Shown piece by piece: positions 6,273 to 13,834 of a DNA stretch of 19,894 nt. Made by a program: the position numbers and the translations under genes. The notes below the pieces were generated by a model, which worked only from the letters and a program-made list of their open reading frames with translations, was not told where the DNA came from and searched no databases. The DNA is from DATAMF01 sp964472565 (GTDB lineage: Bacteria > Chloroflexota > Anaerolineae > Aggregatilineales > Aggregatilineaceae). Within the stretch, counting starts at the first letter, position 1; every line of letters starts with the position of its first letter. The DNA is taken from contig CAYYNB010000111.1 of the NCBI GenBank assembly GCA_964472565.1, positions 1-19,894 on the forward strand, written 5' to 3'.

Positions 6273-9200
6273 ATGAAGTTTAAATTTCATCTTTACGTTC
6301 AAAAGCACCAGAACCAGACGAATACCGTCTCGGTGGTTCCCTATTACGATCTGACGGCCTATGGCCCCAATCTCGACGAGTTAAAAGAGGAACTGGCTGA
6401 GGCGATCCAGGAACGGCTCGAAGACACGCCGCCCAGTATGCTCCAGCATGTGGAATTTGATTCAGGGCTGGCGATGCGTAAAGTCCAGCTTGAGATTCGC
6501 CCGCTGGATCGTAAAAAGCGCAGCAAACGCCGCGAACTGGTCCCGCTGACCTTCAGCCTGCTGGTGAAGCCGGACGAGGAAAACAGTCAGCTTCTGGTCA
6601 CGGTTCCCCGCCTGGGCAGCCCGCCGCTGACCTTTTACGCCTACAATTGGGACGAACTGCTCGAAACGTCCAAGCAGGAAATTCTCGCGTGGCTGGATGA
6701 TGTGACGCTCGATGATTTGCAGCAGTATCGCCATGCCCGTAGCGAGTATCTGGATACGGTTGAGGTCGAAGTTGAACTCAAAAAAGCCAGTGAGCGCGAA
6801 GAGGATGGTACCTTTTCATCCTTGTTTGACCGCCTGCCGGACGGTGATAATTACTGGGCGCTCAAAGAAATCGGCGTCGATCTGACAGCCCAGGCCGCTG
6901 AGGGACGTTTCCGGCGGGCCTATCACCGTGAAGATGAGGTCGCCGCCATTCTGCAAATTCTGGTCAGTTCGCGCCATAACAGCGTGCTTGTGACCGGCCC
7001 TTCCGAGTCGGGCAAAACCGCAGTCGTGCAGGAAGTGATCCGCCGCATCCAGCAGGGCGACTGCGACGAGATGTTAAATGGGCGGCGCATCTGGCTGATC
7101 ACGCCGGATCGGATCATCGCGGGCGCGCAGTATATCGGCACGTGGGAAGAGCGTATCAATAACATTGTGGACGAATGCCGCCATGAACGGCACATTCTCT
7201 ATGTGCCCGATCTGCCCGGCCTGCTCGAAATCGGACGCTGGGCAAAGGGTGATAACAACGTTGCGATGGCGCTCAAGCCCCACATCGCCAATGGAGACGT
7301 GATCGTGATCGGTGAGGCGTCCGGCGAACGGCTGGCGATGGGCGAGAATCTTGGCCCCACCTTTTTGAATCTCTTTCGCCGCGTCGAAGTTGCCGGGCTG
7401 AGCGAAGATGAGACGCTTTCGCTGATGGGCAGCGTTGCCCGCGATCTGGAACGTGATCTGAACGTACGCATTCTGCCCGATGCGATCCAGGCCAGCGTCG
7501 GACTCAGCCGCCGGTTCTGGCCCTACCGTGCTTTTCCGGGCAAGGCGGTTCGTCTGCTGGAAGAAACCGCTGCCGACATCACCCGTAAGCAGGTGCAGCC
7601 CACCAATACGGCTGGGGGCAGCCTCTTCCGCCGGATTCGCAGCCAGGTTCGAGTGGGCAAGCCCGATGTGATCGAAACGTTTTCGCGCTTCAGCGGTATG
7701 CCCGAATTTATTGTCAACGACGAGGCACGCCTCTCGCTTCAGGAAGTCGAAAACTATTTCCATGAGCGCATTTTAGGCCAGGACGAGGCCGTTGATTCGA
7801 TGGCCGATCTCGTGGCGACGGTCAAAGCGGGCATGAACGATCCCTACAAGCCGCTCGGCACCTTCCTGTTTATCGGCCCCACCGGAGTCGGCAAGACGCA
7901 GATGGCGAAAACCCTCGCCGCCTATCTCTTTGGCGACGAATCGCGCCTGATCCGCTTCGACATGAGCGAATACAGCGACCTTGACGGGGTAGTCCGTCTG
8001 AGCGGCGCGCTGGGGCATGAAGGCGAATTAACGCGCCGTGTGCGCGAGCAGCCCTTTAGCGTCGTGCTGCTGGACGAATTTGAGAAAGCCTCACCTCGCA
8101 TTTATGATATTTTCCTGCAAGTGTTGGGCGAAGGCCGTCTGACCGACTCGGCTGGCAAAACGACCTTTTTCCACAACACCATTCTGATCCTGACCAGCAA
8201 TCTCGGCGGCAGCAATAAAGCCTTCCGCCCGCATGGTTTCGCGGTGGGTGAATCGGCTGATCCCAGCGTGGTGAACGCCGCGCTGAAAGAACATTATATG
8301 GCCGAAATCGAAGCCTATTTCCGCCCCGAATTTATCAACCGCCTGGATAAGATCGTGGTCTTCAGCCAGTTGACTCCGCTGGCGATCCGCGACATTGCCA
8401 AGCGCGAACTGAACGAGATTCTGCTGCGCGATGGCATCACCCGCCGTAATATTCTGGTCGAAATTGACGAGGCTGTGATCGATCTCGTGCTGGAGCACGG
8501 CTACAGCCCGGAATATGGCGCGCGTCCGCTCAAACGTGAAATCGAGCGGCAGGTAGTCGCGCCGATGGCCCGCACGCTGGCCCAGCGTTCCACCCAGGAA
8601 CAGGCCCTGCTGCGTGTTGTGGTCGAAGATGGCAAACTTGCCCTGAAGAATGTGCCAATTGATGACGCAGGCCAAAAGCTCACCGTTACCCTCGTCGGCG
8701 GCGCAGACAGCGGACGCCGCGAACGCCTTGATCTGCCCCAGTTGGTCGAAGCCTTCGCCATGTTGCGCCGTAAACTAAGCGACTGGGCCGAGTCCGATAC
8801 CATCAAAGAGATGAAGCGCGAAAAGGAAGCCCTCAGCAGCGCCGCGCATTCGTCCCAGTTTTGGGATGATCGCGATGCCGGGGACCGCATGCGCCGCTAC
8901 TATTTTCTGGATCGTATCACCCGCCGTGTGCGCCAACTGTTGGACCGCGCCGAATATCTGGAAGATCTCGCGGTGTTGGTCAACCGTGAGCGCGATCTGC
9001 GCTACCATTCCGAACTCGCCCGCGATTACGAGGAACTGCACACCAATACCAGTTATCTCGAAATCGAGCTGCTGACCGCGCATCTGCCGCATCGCAACCA
9101 GGCCATGATGCTGATCCGCGCGATGGGTACGCCCGCCGCTCTGCCCGCTAAACCTTCCGAAGAATGGCCGCGCCGTTTGTCGGAAATGTATTTGTGGTGG

Positions 9201-9767
9201 GCCGAGCGAAAAGGTTATGATCGAGAAATCTATCTGCTCACGCCCGATGCTGCTGCGCCGGGGGGCAAAGCCTTTACGCATCTGACAGCGGGCAGTTTTC
9301 AGGATGTGATGAAACGTTATGCCCGGTACGAACACACCGACGAAATCGCGCTGTGGCTCGATGGCAGTAATGTGTTCGGCTTCCTGAAAGGCGAGCGCGG
9401 TCTGCACCGCCTGTTAGCGCAGGATGTCACCGGGGCAGGGGAAGAGATCGCGCGGGCGCAGGTGTTCGCCATGCCCGAAGGCACCGATGTCAAAGGCTGG
9501 CTGGAATCGTATCAGCGCATCAAAACCGATATTGCGGAAGGCCACCATCCCGCGCCCCCGCAGGAAAAACACTCCGTTATCCGGCTGTACAGCCTGGGCA
9601 AGGGGGATCGGTTTGTGCGCGACCAGCGTACCGGGGTGCGCCTGACCAATATCAAAGACGTGATGAGCCGGGGCCTGATCGATGAATTTATCCTGGCTTA
9701 CCTGAAAACCGAAGAGTTGAATAATTGGGAGGATCGCTACCCGCCGACCTTCCCATTTGATTCGTAG
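6273..9767 (+). CDS. Clp-type double AAA+ ATPase fused to a GGQ-less release factor 2-like domain
   Basis: 1164 residues, cytoplasmic. Residues 2-150 hold two similar repeats (FHLYVQK and FSLLVKP starts, each ending in an acidic helix) that resemble HicB-like domains. Residues 208-435 follow Clp D1: Walker A GPSESGKT (242-249), pore loop QYIGTWEER (286-294), FRR (368-370), but a degraded Walker B (LYVPDLPG). Residues 490-790 follow Clp D2: GPTGVGKT (535-542), LLDEFEKA (599-606), TSN (641-643), Arg finger R690 and sensor-2 GAR (749-751); the usual PPGYVGY pore loop is missing near 578. Residues about 822-1145 track release factor 2: FWDD (863-866), EMYLWWAERKGY (971-982), FGFLKGERGLHRL (1035-1047), VRDQRTG (1115-1121) and DEFILAYL (1137-1144). 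SPF and GGQ are absent. The start at 6273 has a GGAGAG site; an upstream in-frame ATG at 6213 overlaps the promoter. First gene of a five-gene operon. Substrate and partner protease are unknown. Confidence 0.88.
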   Translation: MKFKFHLYVQKHQNQTNTVSVVPYYDLTAYGPNLDELKEELAEAIQERLEDTPPSMLQHVEFDSGLAMRKVQLEIRPLDRKKRSKRRELVPLTFSLLVKPDEENSQLLVTVPRLGSPPLTFYAYNWDELLETSKQEILAWLDDVTLDDLQQYRHARSEYLDTVEVEVELKKASEREEDGTFSSLFDRLPDGDNYWALKEIGVDLTAQAAEGRFRRAYHREDEVAAILQILVSSRHNSVLVTGPSESGKTAVVQEVIRRIQQGDCDEMLNGRRIWLITPDRIIAGAQYIGTWEERINNIVDECRHERHILYVPDLPGLLEIGRWAKGDNNVAMALKPHIANGDVIVIGEASGERLAMGENLGPTFLNLFRRVEVAGLSEDETLSLMGSVARDLERDLNVRILPDAIQASVGLSRRFWPYRAFPGKAVRLLEETAADITRKQVQPTNTAGGSLFRRIRSQVRVGKPDVIETFSRFSGMPEFIVNDEARLSLQEVENYFHERILGQDEAVDSMADLVATVKAGMNDPYKPLGTFLFIGPTGVGKTQMAKTLAAYLFGDESRLIRFDMSEYSDLDGVVRLSGALGHEGELTRRVREQPFSVVLLDEFEKASPRIYDIFLQVLGEGRLTDSAGKTTFFHNTILILTSNLGGSNKAFRPHGFAVGESADPSVVNAALKEHYMAEIEAYFRPEFINRLDKIVVFSQLTPLAIRDIAKRELNEILLRDGITRRNILVEIDEAVIDLVLEHGYSPEYGARPLKREIERQVVAPMARTLAQRSTQEQALLRVVVEDGKLALKNVPIDDAGQKLTVTLVGGADSGRRERLDLPQLVEAFAMLRRKLSDWAESDTIKEMKREKEALSSAAHSSQFWDDRDAGDRMRRYYFLDRITRRVRQLLDRAEYLEDLAVLVNRERDLRYHSELARDYEELHTNTSYLEIELLTAHLPHRNQAMMLIRAMGTPAALPAKPSEEWPRRLSEMYLWWAERKGYDREIYLLTPDAAAPGGKAFTHLTAGSFQDVMKRYARYEHTDEIALWLDGSNVFGFLKGERGLHRLLAQDVTGAGEEIARAQVFAMPEGTDVKGWLESYQRIKTDIAEGHHPAPPQEKHSVIRLYSLGKGDRFVRDQRTGVRLTNIKDVMSRGLIDEFILAYLKTEELNNWEDRYPPTFPFDS

Positions 9768-9797
9768 CAGCCTAATCACACTTGGGGGTATTTCTCT

Positions 9798-10247
9798 ATG
9801 TTCAAACGTTTGTCCTGGTTCGTACTGGTTGTCTTGGTCCTCTCGCTTTTGGCCGCTTGCGGTGACGATGAGGAAAAAGAAGAGAAGTCGTCTTCCAGCA
9901 AACTACCCAAAGATGTCCAATCGGTGCTCGACTCCTATCTCAAGGAAGTTGAAGATGCCTCATCCTTGCAGCCCATTAATCACAAAGTAGACACGGCGGA
10001 AAAAGCCAAACACGTCGATGCCCTCTCTCTGACCTGGGGCGAGCCGGTATCCGAAGCGTGGTGTGTGACCGTCACTCCGCCGGTGGTCCAGAATATCCAT
10101 GATGCGGGCAGCTATGACCGTAATCTCGTGAACTTTATCGTCGTGCGGACTGCCGACACCTGGTTGGCCGACTTCGAGGACACGCCGGATGAATTTCAGG
10201 CTGTGTTTGAAGCCGCCGGCTGCACGAATTATATGCGTATTCGCTAG
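9798..10247 (+). CDS. Small acidic lipoprotein of unknown function
   Basis: 149 residues. A type II signal peptide ends in a clear lipobox (LLAAC, lipidated Cys 21) followed by an acidic, Ser-rich tether (residues 22-35). The mature domain has two further Cys (89 and 142) that could form a disulfide, and a WGEPVSEAWCVTV stretch; I recognise no family. It should sit on the outer face of the membrane. It starts 30 bases after the AAA+ gene and ends 9 bases before the globin gene, so co-transcription is very likely. A GGGGG run about 10 bases upstream serves as ribosome site. Confidence 0.85.
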   Translation: MFKRLSWFVLVVLVLSLLAACGDDEEKEEKSSSSKLPKDVQSVLDSYLKEVEDASSLQPINHKVDTAEKAKHVDALSLTWGEPVSEAWCVTVTPPVVQNIHDAGSYDRNLVNFIVVRTADTWLADFEDTPDEFQAVFEAAGCTNYMRIR

Positions 10248-10256
10248 GGAAGTTGG

Positions 10257-10637
10257 ATGTCACCCACCATCTACGAACAGATCGGCCCCGCAGGGTTTGA
10301 GCGACTGGTACATGCTTTTTACCAGCGCGTCGCCGTCGATCCGGTGCTGCGTCCGATGTATCCTGAGCATGATCTGGAAGGCGCGGAGCTTCGTCTGCGC
10401 CTTTTTTTGATCCAGTTTTTCGGCGGGCCAACCACCTACAGCGACCAGCGCGGACATCCTCGCTTGCGTATGCGCCATTCTCCGTTTAGGATTGATGAAA
10501 ACGCGCGCAACGTCTGGATGCGCCATATGGTGGCCGCGCTGGACGAAGCGCAGATTCCCGAACCGGCACGCAGCGAAATGCAGACCTATTTCGAGCGCAC
10601 CGCGACGGGCTTGATCAATACTTTTTTCCCAACCTGA
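10257..10637 (+). CDS. glbO: Group II truncated haemoglobin (trHbO type)
   Basis: 126 residues, full length for a 2-on-2 globin. It closely follows mycobacterial GlbO: FY at B9-B10 (residues 21-22), a Tyr at CD1 (Y35 in MYPEHDL), Ala at E7 (A43), the FGGPTTYSDQRGHPRLRMRH block with the proximal heme ligand H74, and Trp at G8 (W87). Tyr CD1 and Trp G8 are typical of group II and support slow, tight oxygen binding. Roles proposed in the family include oxygen or NO chemistry and redox protection; none can be fixed here. GGAAG lies before the ATG. It sits in the middle of the AAA+ operon, 9 and 11 bases from its neighbours. The gene symbol follows the group II homologue. Confidence 0.95.
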   Translation: MSPTIYEQIGPAGFERLVHAFYQRVAVDPVLRPMYPEHDLEGAELRLRLFLIQFFGGPTTYSDQRGHPRLRMRHSPFRIDENARNVWMRHMVAALDEAQIPEPARSEMQTYFERTATGLINTFFPT

Positions 10638-10648
10638 CGGGGGCCATT

Positions 10649-11035
10649 ATGTCTCGATCCAAATCGGGTCACTCTAACTTAACACGCTCGCAGCTCTGGG
10701 CCGCGCGCCTGGATCGCTTGCCTCGGCTGGAACGAATTATCCTCAGCCTTTTGATCACACTCTTGCTTGTGATTCTGGTTTCCTTCATTATTGATCGTGT
10801 CCTGATCGATAATGTGGTAGAAGGCGATATGGACCCGATGCTTCCGGCCCTGATTGCCGTCGTCCTGGGACTTCTGTTCTATGGTATCGGCTGGTGGGCG
10901 ATGGTAGGCTTTGATATGAACGGCCCCTGGCACGCTGGAAAACCTGCCGTAATTTATGCGGCGCTGGGTGCGCTGGCGTTGGTTATGCTGGCCGTCCTGG
11001 CGATCTTCGGGCTGCTGTTTGGTTATGTGTTGTAA
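10649..11035 (+). CDS. Three-helix integral membrane protein, unknown function
   Basis: 128 residues. A basic N-terminal tail (residues 1-27, many Arg/Lys) precedes three hydrophobic segments at about 28-53, 65-88 and 100-125. By the positive-inside rule the N-terminus is cytoplasmic. The loop between helices 1 and 2 is acidic (NVVEGDMDP). No catalytic or binding motif is visible and I do not recognise a family. It begins 11 bases after the globin stop, with a GGGGG ribosome site, and ends 21 bases before the next lipoprotein. Its place between a globin and a lipoprotein gene suggests an envelope job linked to the operon. Confidence 0.8.
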   Translation: MSRSKSGHSNLTRSQLWAARLDRLPRLERIILSLLITLLLVILVSFIIDRVLIDNVVEGDMDPMLPALIAVVLGLLFYGIGWWAMVGFDMNGPWHAGKPAVIYAALGALALVMLAVLAIFGLLFGYVL

Positions 11036-11056
11036 AAACGCGGGAAGGACTGTTCC

Positions 11057-11926
11057 ATGCGCAAAGTCTGGTTAATGCTCTTCATCCTCATGGTGCTGCT
11101 GTTGGCTGCCTGCGGTGACAAGGACAAGGAAGATAAATCCTCGAATCAGCCGCCCACGAATACGGGCGGGACGAATAATAGTGATGGGGGAGAGCAATCT
11201 TCCAGCGATGGGACGCTTGAGCCAACCGCCACACGCGGCATGCCGCCGACGTGGACCGCCAGCCCGGCTGGATTCCGCGCCTCGCTGACTCCCACCCCGA
11301 CCACCGCTGCGGATTCTGCCCAGTCTTCTTCCGATGCGACATCGGTTTTTCCGCCCACCTGGACGGCTAGCCCGTCCGGTTTCCGCGCCTCACTGACTCC
11401 AACCGGACAAGCGGCCCCGGATTCAAATGGCGGAGCCTCTGGTGCGGCTGGTGATGCGGGCAGTTCGGAGTCTTCCGGCGGTGCATCGGGTGCCGCGACA
11501 TCCATTTTCCCGCCCACCTGGACACCCGTTCCGTCGCGCACTCCCGGTCAGCGGCCTACCTCGTCCGGCATCGATCCGCTTATGCCGACTCCGCTGCCTG
11601 CTGGTCCCACCTGGACTCCCCAGCCTGCTTTTTGTAAAGAACTGGCCGAGGGCAGCAACAATCCTGGCACCTACGTGGGCCAGCCCTTTGTGGTGAACTG
11701 GATTCCGGTATCATGGGCGGCGGCTTATCTGGTCGAAGTCCGGCATCCTGGCGGCGGGGTCGTGGTGAGCGAAACCGTGCTGACGGGTTCCTTTACCGTC
11801 CCTGGCGAAATATTTACGCAGGCCAACGTTTATTCGTGGCAGGTCACCCCGCTCGATGAAACGGGCAACCCCCTCTGTTACCCGATCAGCAATGAAATCG
11901 TGGTGACATTCGATACAGGATCGTAG
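11057..11926 (+). CDS. Pro/Thr-rich repeat lipoprotein with a C-terminal beta domain
   Basis: 289 residues. The lipobox LLAAC places the lipidated residue at Cys 19, and an acidic tether (DKDKEDK) follows. Residues 30-190 are low-complexity Gly/Ser/Pro/Thr stalk. It contains two near-identical 17-residue repeats (PPTWTAS-P-GFRASLTP, residues 63-79 and 99-115) and two shorter cousins (PPTWTPVPS and GPTWTPQP). Residues about 193-286 look like one beta-sandwich, with NWIPVSWAAAYLVEV and YSWQVTPLDETGNP, in the style of fibronectin type III domains; C193 and C274 may pair. A stalk-mounted surface domain is the likely form; the ligand is unknown. It is the last gene of the operon, followed by a terminator. 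Confidence 0.85.
   Translation: MRKVWLMLFILMVLLLAACGDKDKEDKSSNQPPTNTGGTNNSDGGEQSSSDGTLEPTATRGMPPTWTASPAGFRASLTPTPTTAADSAQSSSDATSVFPPTWTASPSGFRASLTPTGQAAPDSNGGASGAAGDAGSSESSGGASGAATSIFPPTWTPVPSRTPGQRPTSSGIDPLMPTPLPAGPTWTPQPAFCKELAEGSNNPGTYVGQPFVVNWIPVSWAAAYLVEVRHPGGGVVVSETVLTGSFTVPGEIFTQANVYSWQVTPLDETGNPLCYPISNEIVVTFDTGS
11243..11401 (+). repeat. Two 51-bp in-frame repeats coding the PTWTAS stalk motif
   Basis: Copies at 11243-11293 and 11351-11401 encode the same 17 residues with one change (Ala to Ser). Several codons differ silently, so the copies are not recent. Confidence 0.75.
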
Positions 11927-11936
11927 CTGTACTGTG

Positions 11937-11971
11937 GGGGTAGGTTCGCCAACCTACCCCTGCTCATTTTT
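11937..11971 (+). terminator. Intrinsic terminator of the AAA+ operon
   Basis: A perfect 10-bp stem (ggggtaggtt at 11937-11946, aacctacccc at 11951-11960) with loop cgcc, then a TTTTT run at 11967-11971. It starts 10 bases after the last operon gene. The stop codon of the convergent thyX gene lies inside the right arm. Confidence 0.85.
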
Positions 11972-12673
11972 GATCGGCCCCAATTCTGGCAGCACAAACT
12001 TTTCAAATGCTTCCGCTGTCCAGGGCAGGGCGGGTTTGAACAGGTGCTCGTAGATCGCCCATGCATACTGCCGGATTTCATACTGGGCATCAGCCGCCAT
12101 CCGCAGCCGCAAAAAGTGCATCAGGTTGTGCGCGTCGATTTTGGCGATAAATTCCGTATACAGGTTGTGCGGCAAAAACAGCCGCGCCATTTCGCGCGCC
12201 ACGCCCGCCTCAAGCGCCTGCTGGTAGAGCGCCAGTGCCTGTTCGCAGTGGGCTTCCAGTGCGGCGGTAAACTGCGCCGCTGGTTCAGACTCAAGGTCGC
12301 TCCCGCTGGCCTGCTTGTTATCGGTGGATTGCGTGCGCCAGACGGATGGAATATAGAATTCGATGGCTTCCGATGTATAACGCCGGCTTACTTCGTTAAA
12401 CGAAAACACGCGATGCCGCATCCACTGCCGCGCCACGATGATCGGGCACTTGACCCGAAATTTGAATTCCACCATCTCAAAGGGCGTGGTGTGGCGGTGC
12501 TGCATCAGATAGAACAATAGCTTTTTATCGCGTTCGGCCCCCTTGCTTTCGCCCAAAAACGATACCCGCGCCGCGTTCACAATCGCCAGATCGTCACCCA
12601 TCTGATCCTGTAACTCGACCCAGCCCTTATCCAGCACATTGATGCGTGTGCCTATCACTTCATGGTCTGCCAT
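11954..12673 (-). CDS. thyX: Flavin-dependent thymidylate synthase
   Basis: 239 residues. ThyX makes dTMP from dUMP using methylene-tetrahydrofolate, FAD and NADPH, and needs no separate dihydrofolate reductase step. The signature RHRX7S is complete at residues 86-96 (RHRVFSFNEVS), continuing to R98. Other family pieces are HRHTTPFE (59-66), EFKFRVKCPI (69-78) and RLRMAADAQYEIR (189-201). Length is typical. The start at 12673 begins homology; a longer frame would overlap ruvA. The ribosome site is weak (GACGAG), so coupling to ruvA, 13 bases upstream, is plausible. Its stop lies within the opposing operon's terminator stem. Confidence 0.95.
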   Translation of the reverse strand: MADHEVIGTRINVLDKGWVELQDQMGDDLAIVNAARVSFLGESKGAERDKKLLFYLMQHRHTTPFEMVEFKFRVKCPIIVARQWMRHRVFSFNEVSRRYTSEAIEFYIPSVWRTQSTDNKQASGSDLESEPAAQFTAALEAHCEQALALYQQALEAGVAREMARLFLPHNLYTEFIAKIDAHNLMHFLRLRMAADAQYEIRQYAWAIYEHLFKPALPWTAEAFEKFVLPELGPIKNEQG

Positions 12674-12686
12674 CTGCTCGTCTGTC

Positions 12687-13256
12687 CTATGCGAAATAAT
12701 TGAGTGCCAGCCGGACCCGTTCCTCGACATCCGGCGGCGCGTCGCGTGGGATGGATTGCAGCGCGGCCTGTGCCTCGACCACACTGTAACCCAGCGCGGT
12801 CAGGGTTGCCAGCACGTCCGTGTCAATATCGCTGATCGCCGCCAGCCCGGTGATGGTATCCAGCGCCAGTTTGTCCTTTAACTCAAACACGACTTTTTGC
12901 GCCAGTTTTTTGCCCACGCCCGGTACCCGCGTCAGGATTTCCGGTTCTTCGCGGGCCACCGCATTTTTTAGATGTTCGATTGTTAGCGTGCTGAGCACGG
13001 CCAGCGCGATCCGCGGCCCGACGCCGCTCACCGTCAGCAGCAGTTCAAACATCGTCCGTTCTTCTGCCTCCGGGAACCCGTACAGGGTGAGCGCGTCCTC
13101 ACGCACCACCAGGTGTGTATACAGCGTGAGCGTGTGCCCGTCCAGGTGATCAAAGACCGACTTGGGGACCGACACCCGCAGCCCCACACCGCCCACCATC
13201 ACCACCACATAATCCTTGCCGCTGGCGGCAACGGGGCCGCTCACGATGTCGATCAT
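12687..13256 (-). CDS. ruvA: Holliday junction branch migration protein RuvA
   Basis: 189 residues. RuvA binds four-way DNA junctions as a tetramer and loads the RuvB motor. The N-terminal OB fold (1-62) contains GVGLRVSVP. Two helix-hairpin-helix motifs follow, SGVGPRIALAVLS (77-89) and PGVGKKLAQKV (112-122). The C-terminal RuvB-binding domain spans about 145-187 (DVLATLTALGYS). The start ATG overlaps the upstream acetyltransferase stop by four bases (ATGA), with AGAAGGA as ribosome site, so translation is probably coupled. ruvB is not found in the window. Confidence 0.95.
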   Translation of the reverse strand: MIDIVSGPVAASGKDYVVVMVGGVGLRVSVPKSVFDHLDGHTLTLYTHLVVREDALTLYGFPEAEERTMFELLLTVSGVGPRIALAVLSTLTIEHLKNAVAREEPEILTRVPGVGKKLAQKVVFELKDKLALDTITGLAAISDIDTDVLATLTALGYSVVEAQAALQSIPRDAPPDVEERVRLALNYFA

Positions 13257-13834
13257 GGTTTATCCTTCTGCTGGTAATCCGCTCGGAGTAGCGAAAAGAA
13301 GCGCGTATCATGATAGGTGTTGCCAAAATAGACCCGCTGCCGCAGAAGCCCTTCTTCTTGAAATCCGAGCTTCTGAAGCACTCGCGCTGATGCATCATTT
13401 CCAACGGTTACATCCGCTTCGATCCGGTTGAGCTGCATTGTCTCAAATCCGAATTGGATGATCGCGCTTACCGCCTCCGTCATGATTCCCTGTCCCCAAT
13501 ATGCCGGGCGCAGGTCATAGCCAATTTCACCATAGTTCTGATCCTGCCGCCAGAAATTATAGCCGCCGGTTCCGATCAGTGTGTCCGGCGCGGTGTGAAG
13601 CGTAATGCCCCAGCGCAGCCCGGTATGCTGATCAAATATGGCTTGAATGAACGAAAAAAACAAACTTTCCGCGTCGTGTATATCGTTCAGATTATCCGCA
13701 CTGTAACGGTTCACATCCGGGTCTGCGAACAGCGTATAGAGGGCCGGAATATCCGCCTCCGTGATTTCCCTCAGCCGTAATCGCTCGGTCTGAAGGCAGG
13801 GAAAATAAGAAAAGTCAAACGGAATCGACGGCAT
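13253..13834 (-). CDS. GNAT-family N-acetyltransferase (RimJ/RimL-like)
   Basis: 193 residues. The opening TERLRLREITEADIPALY is typical of RimJ/RimL-type acetyltransferases. The acetyl-CoA pyrophosphate loop is RPAYWGQGIMTEA (109-121), and NDASARVLQKLGFQEEG (146-162) is the conserved C-terminal piece. This group acetylates protein N-termini, small metabolites or antibiotics; the substrate cannot be told here. The ATG follows the ruvC stop with no gap, the ribosome site (GGGAG) lies inside ruvC, and its own stop overlaps ruvA. It is therefore translated as part of the ruv unit. Confidence 0.9.
   Translation of the reverse strand: MPSIPFDFSYFPCLQTERLRLREITEADIPALYTLFADPDVNRYSADNLNDIHDAESLFFSFIQAIFDQHTGLRWGITLHTAPDTLIGTGGYNFWRQDQNYGEIGYDLRPAYWGQGIMTEAVSAIIQFGFETMQLNRIEADVTVGNDASARVLQKLGFQEEGLLRQRVYFGNTYHDTRFFSLLRADYQQKDKP

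Noticed and set aside
9399..9566. Idea that the missing GGQ region is a sequencing frameshift
   Set aside because: The frame is open and keeps RF2-like motifs on both sides in one frame; a frameshift would not remove about 70 residues cleanly.
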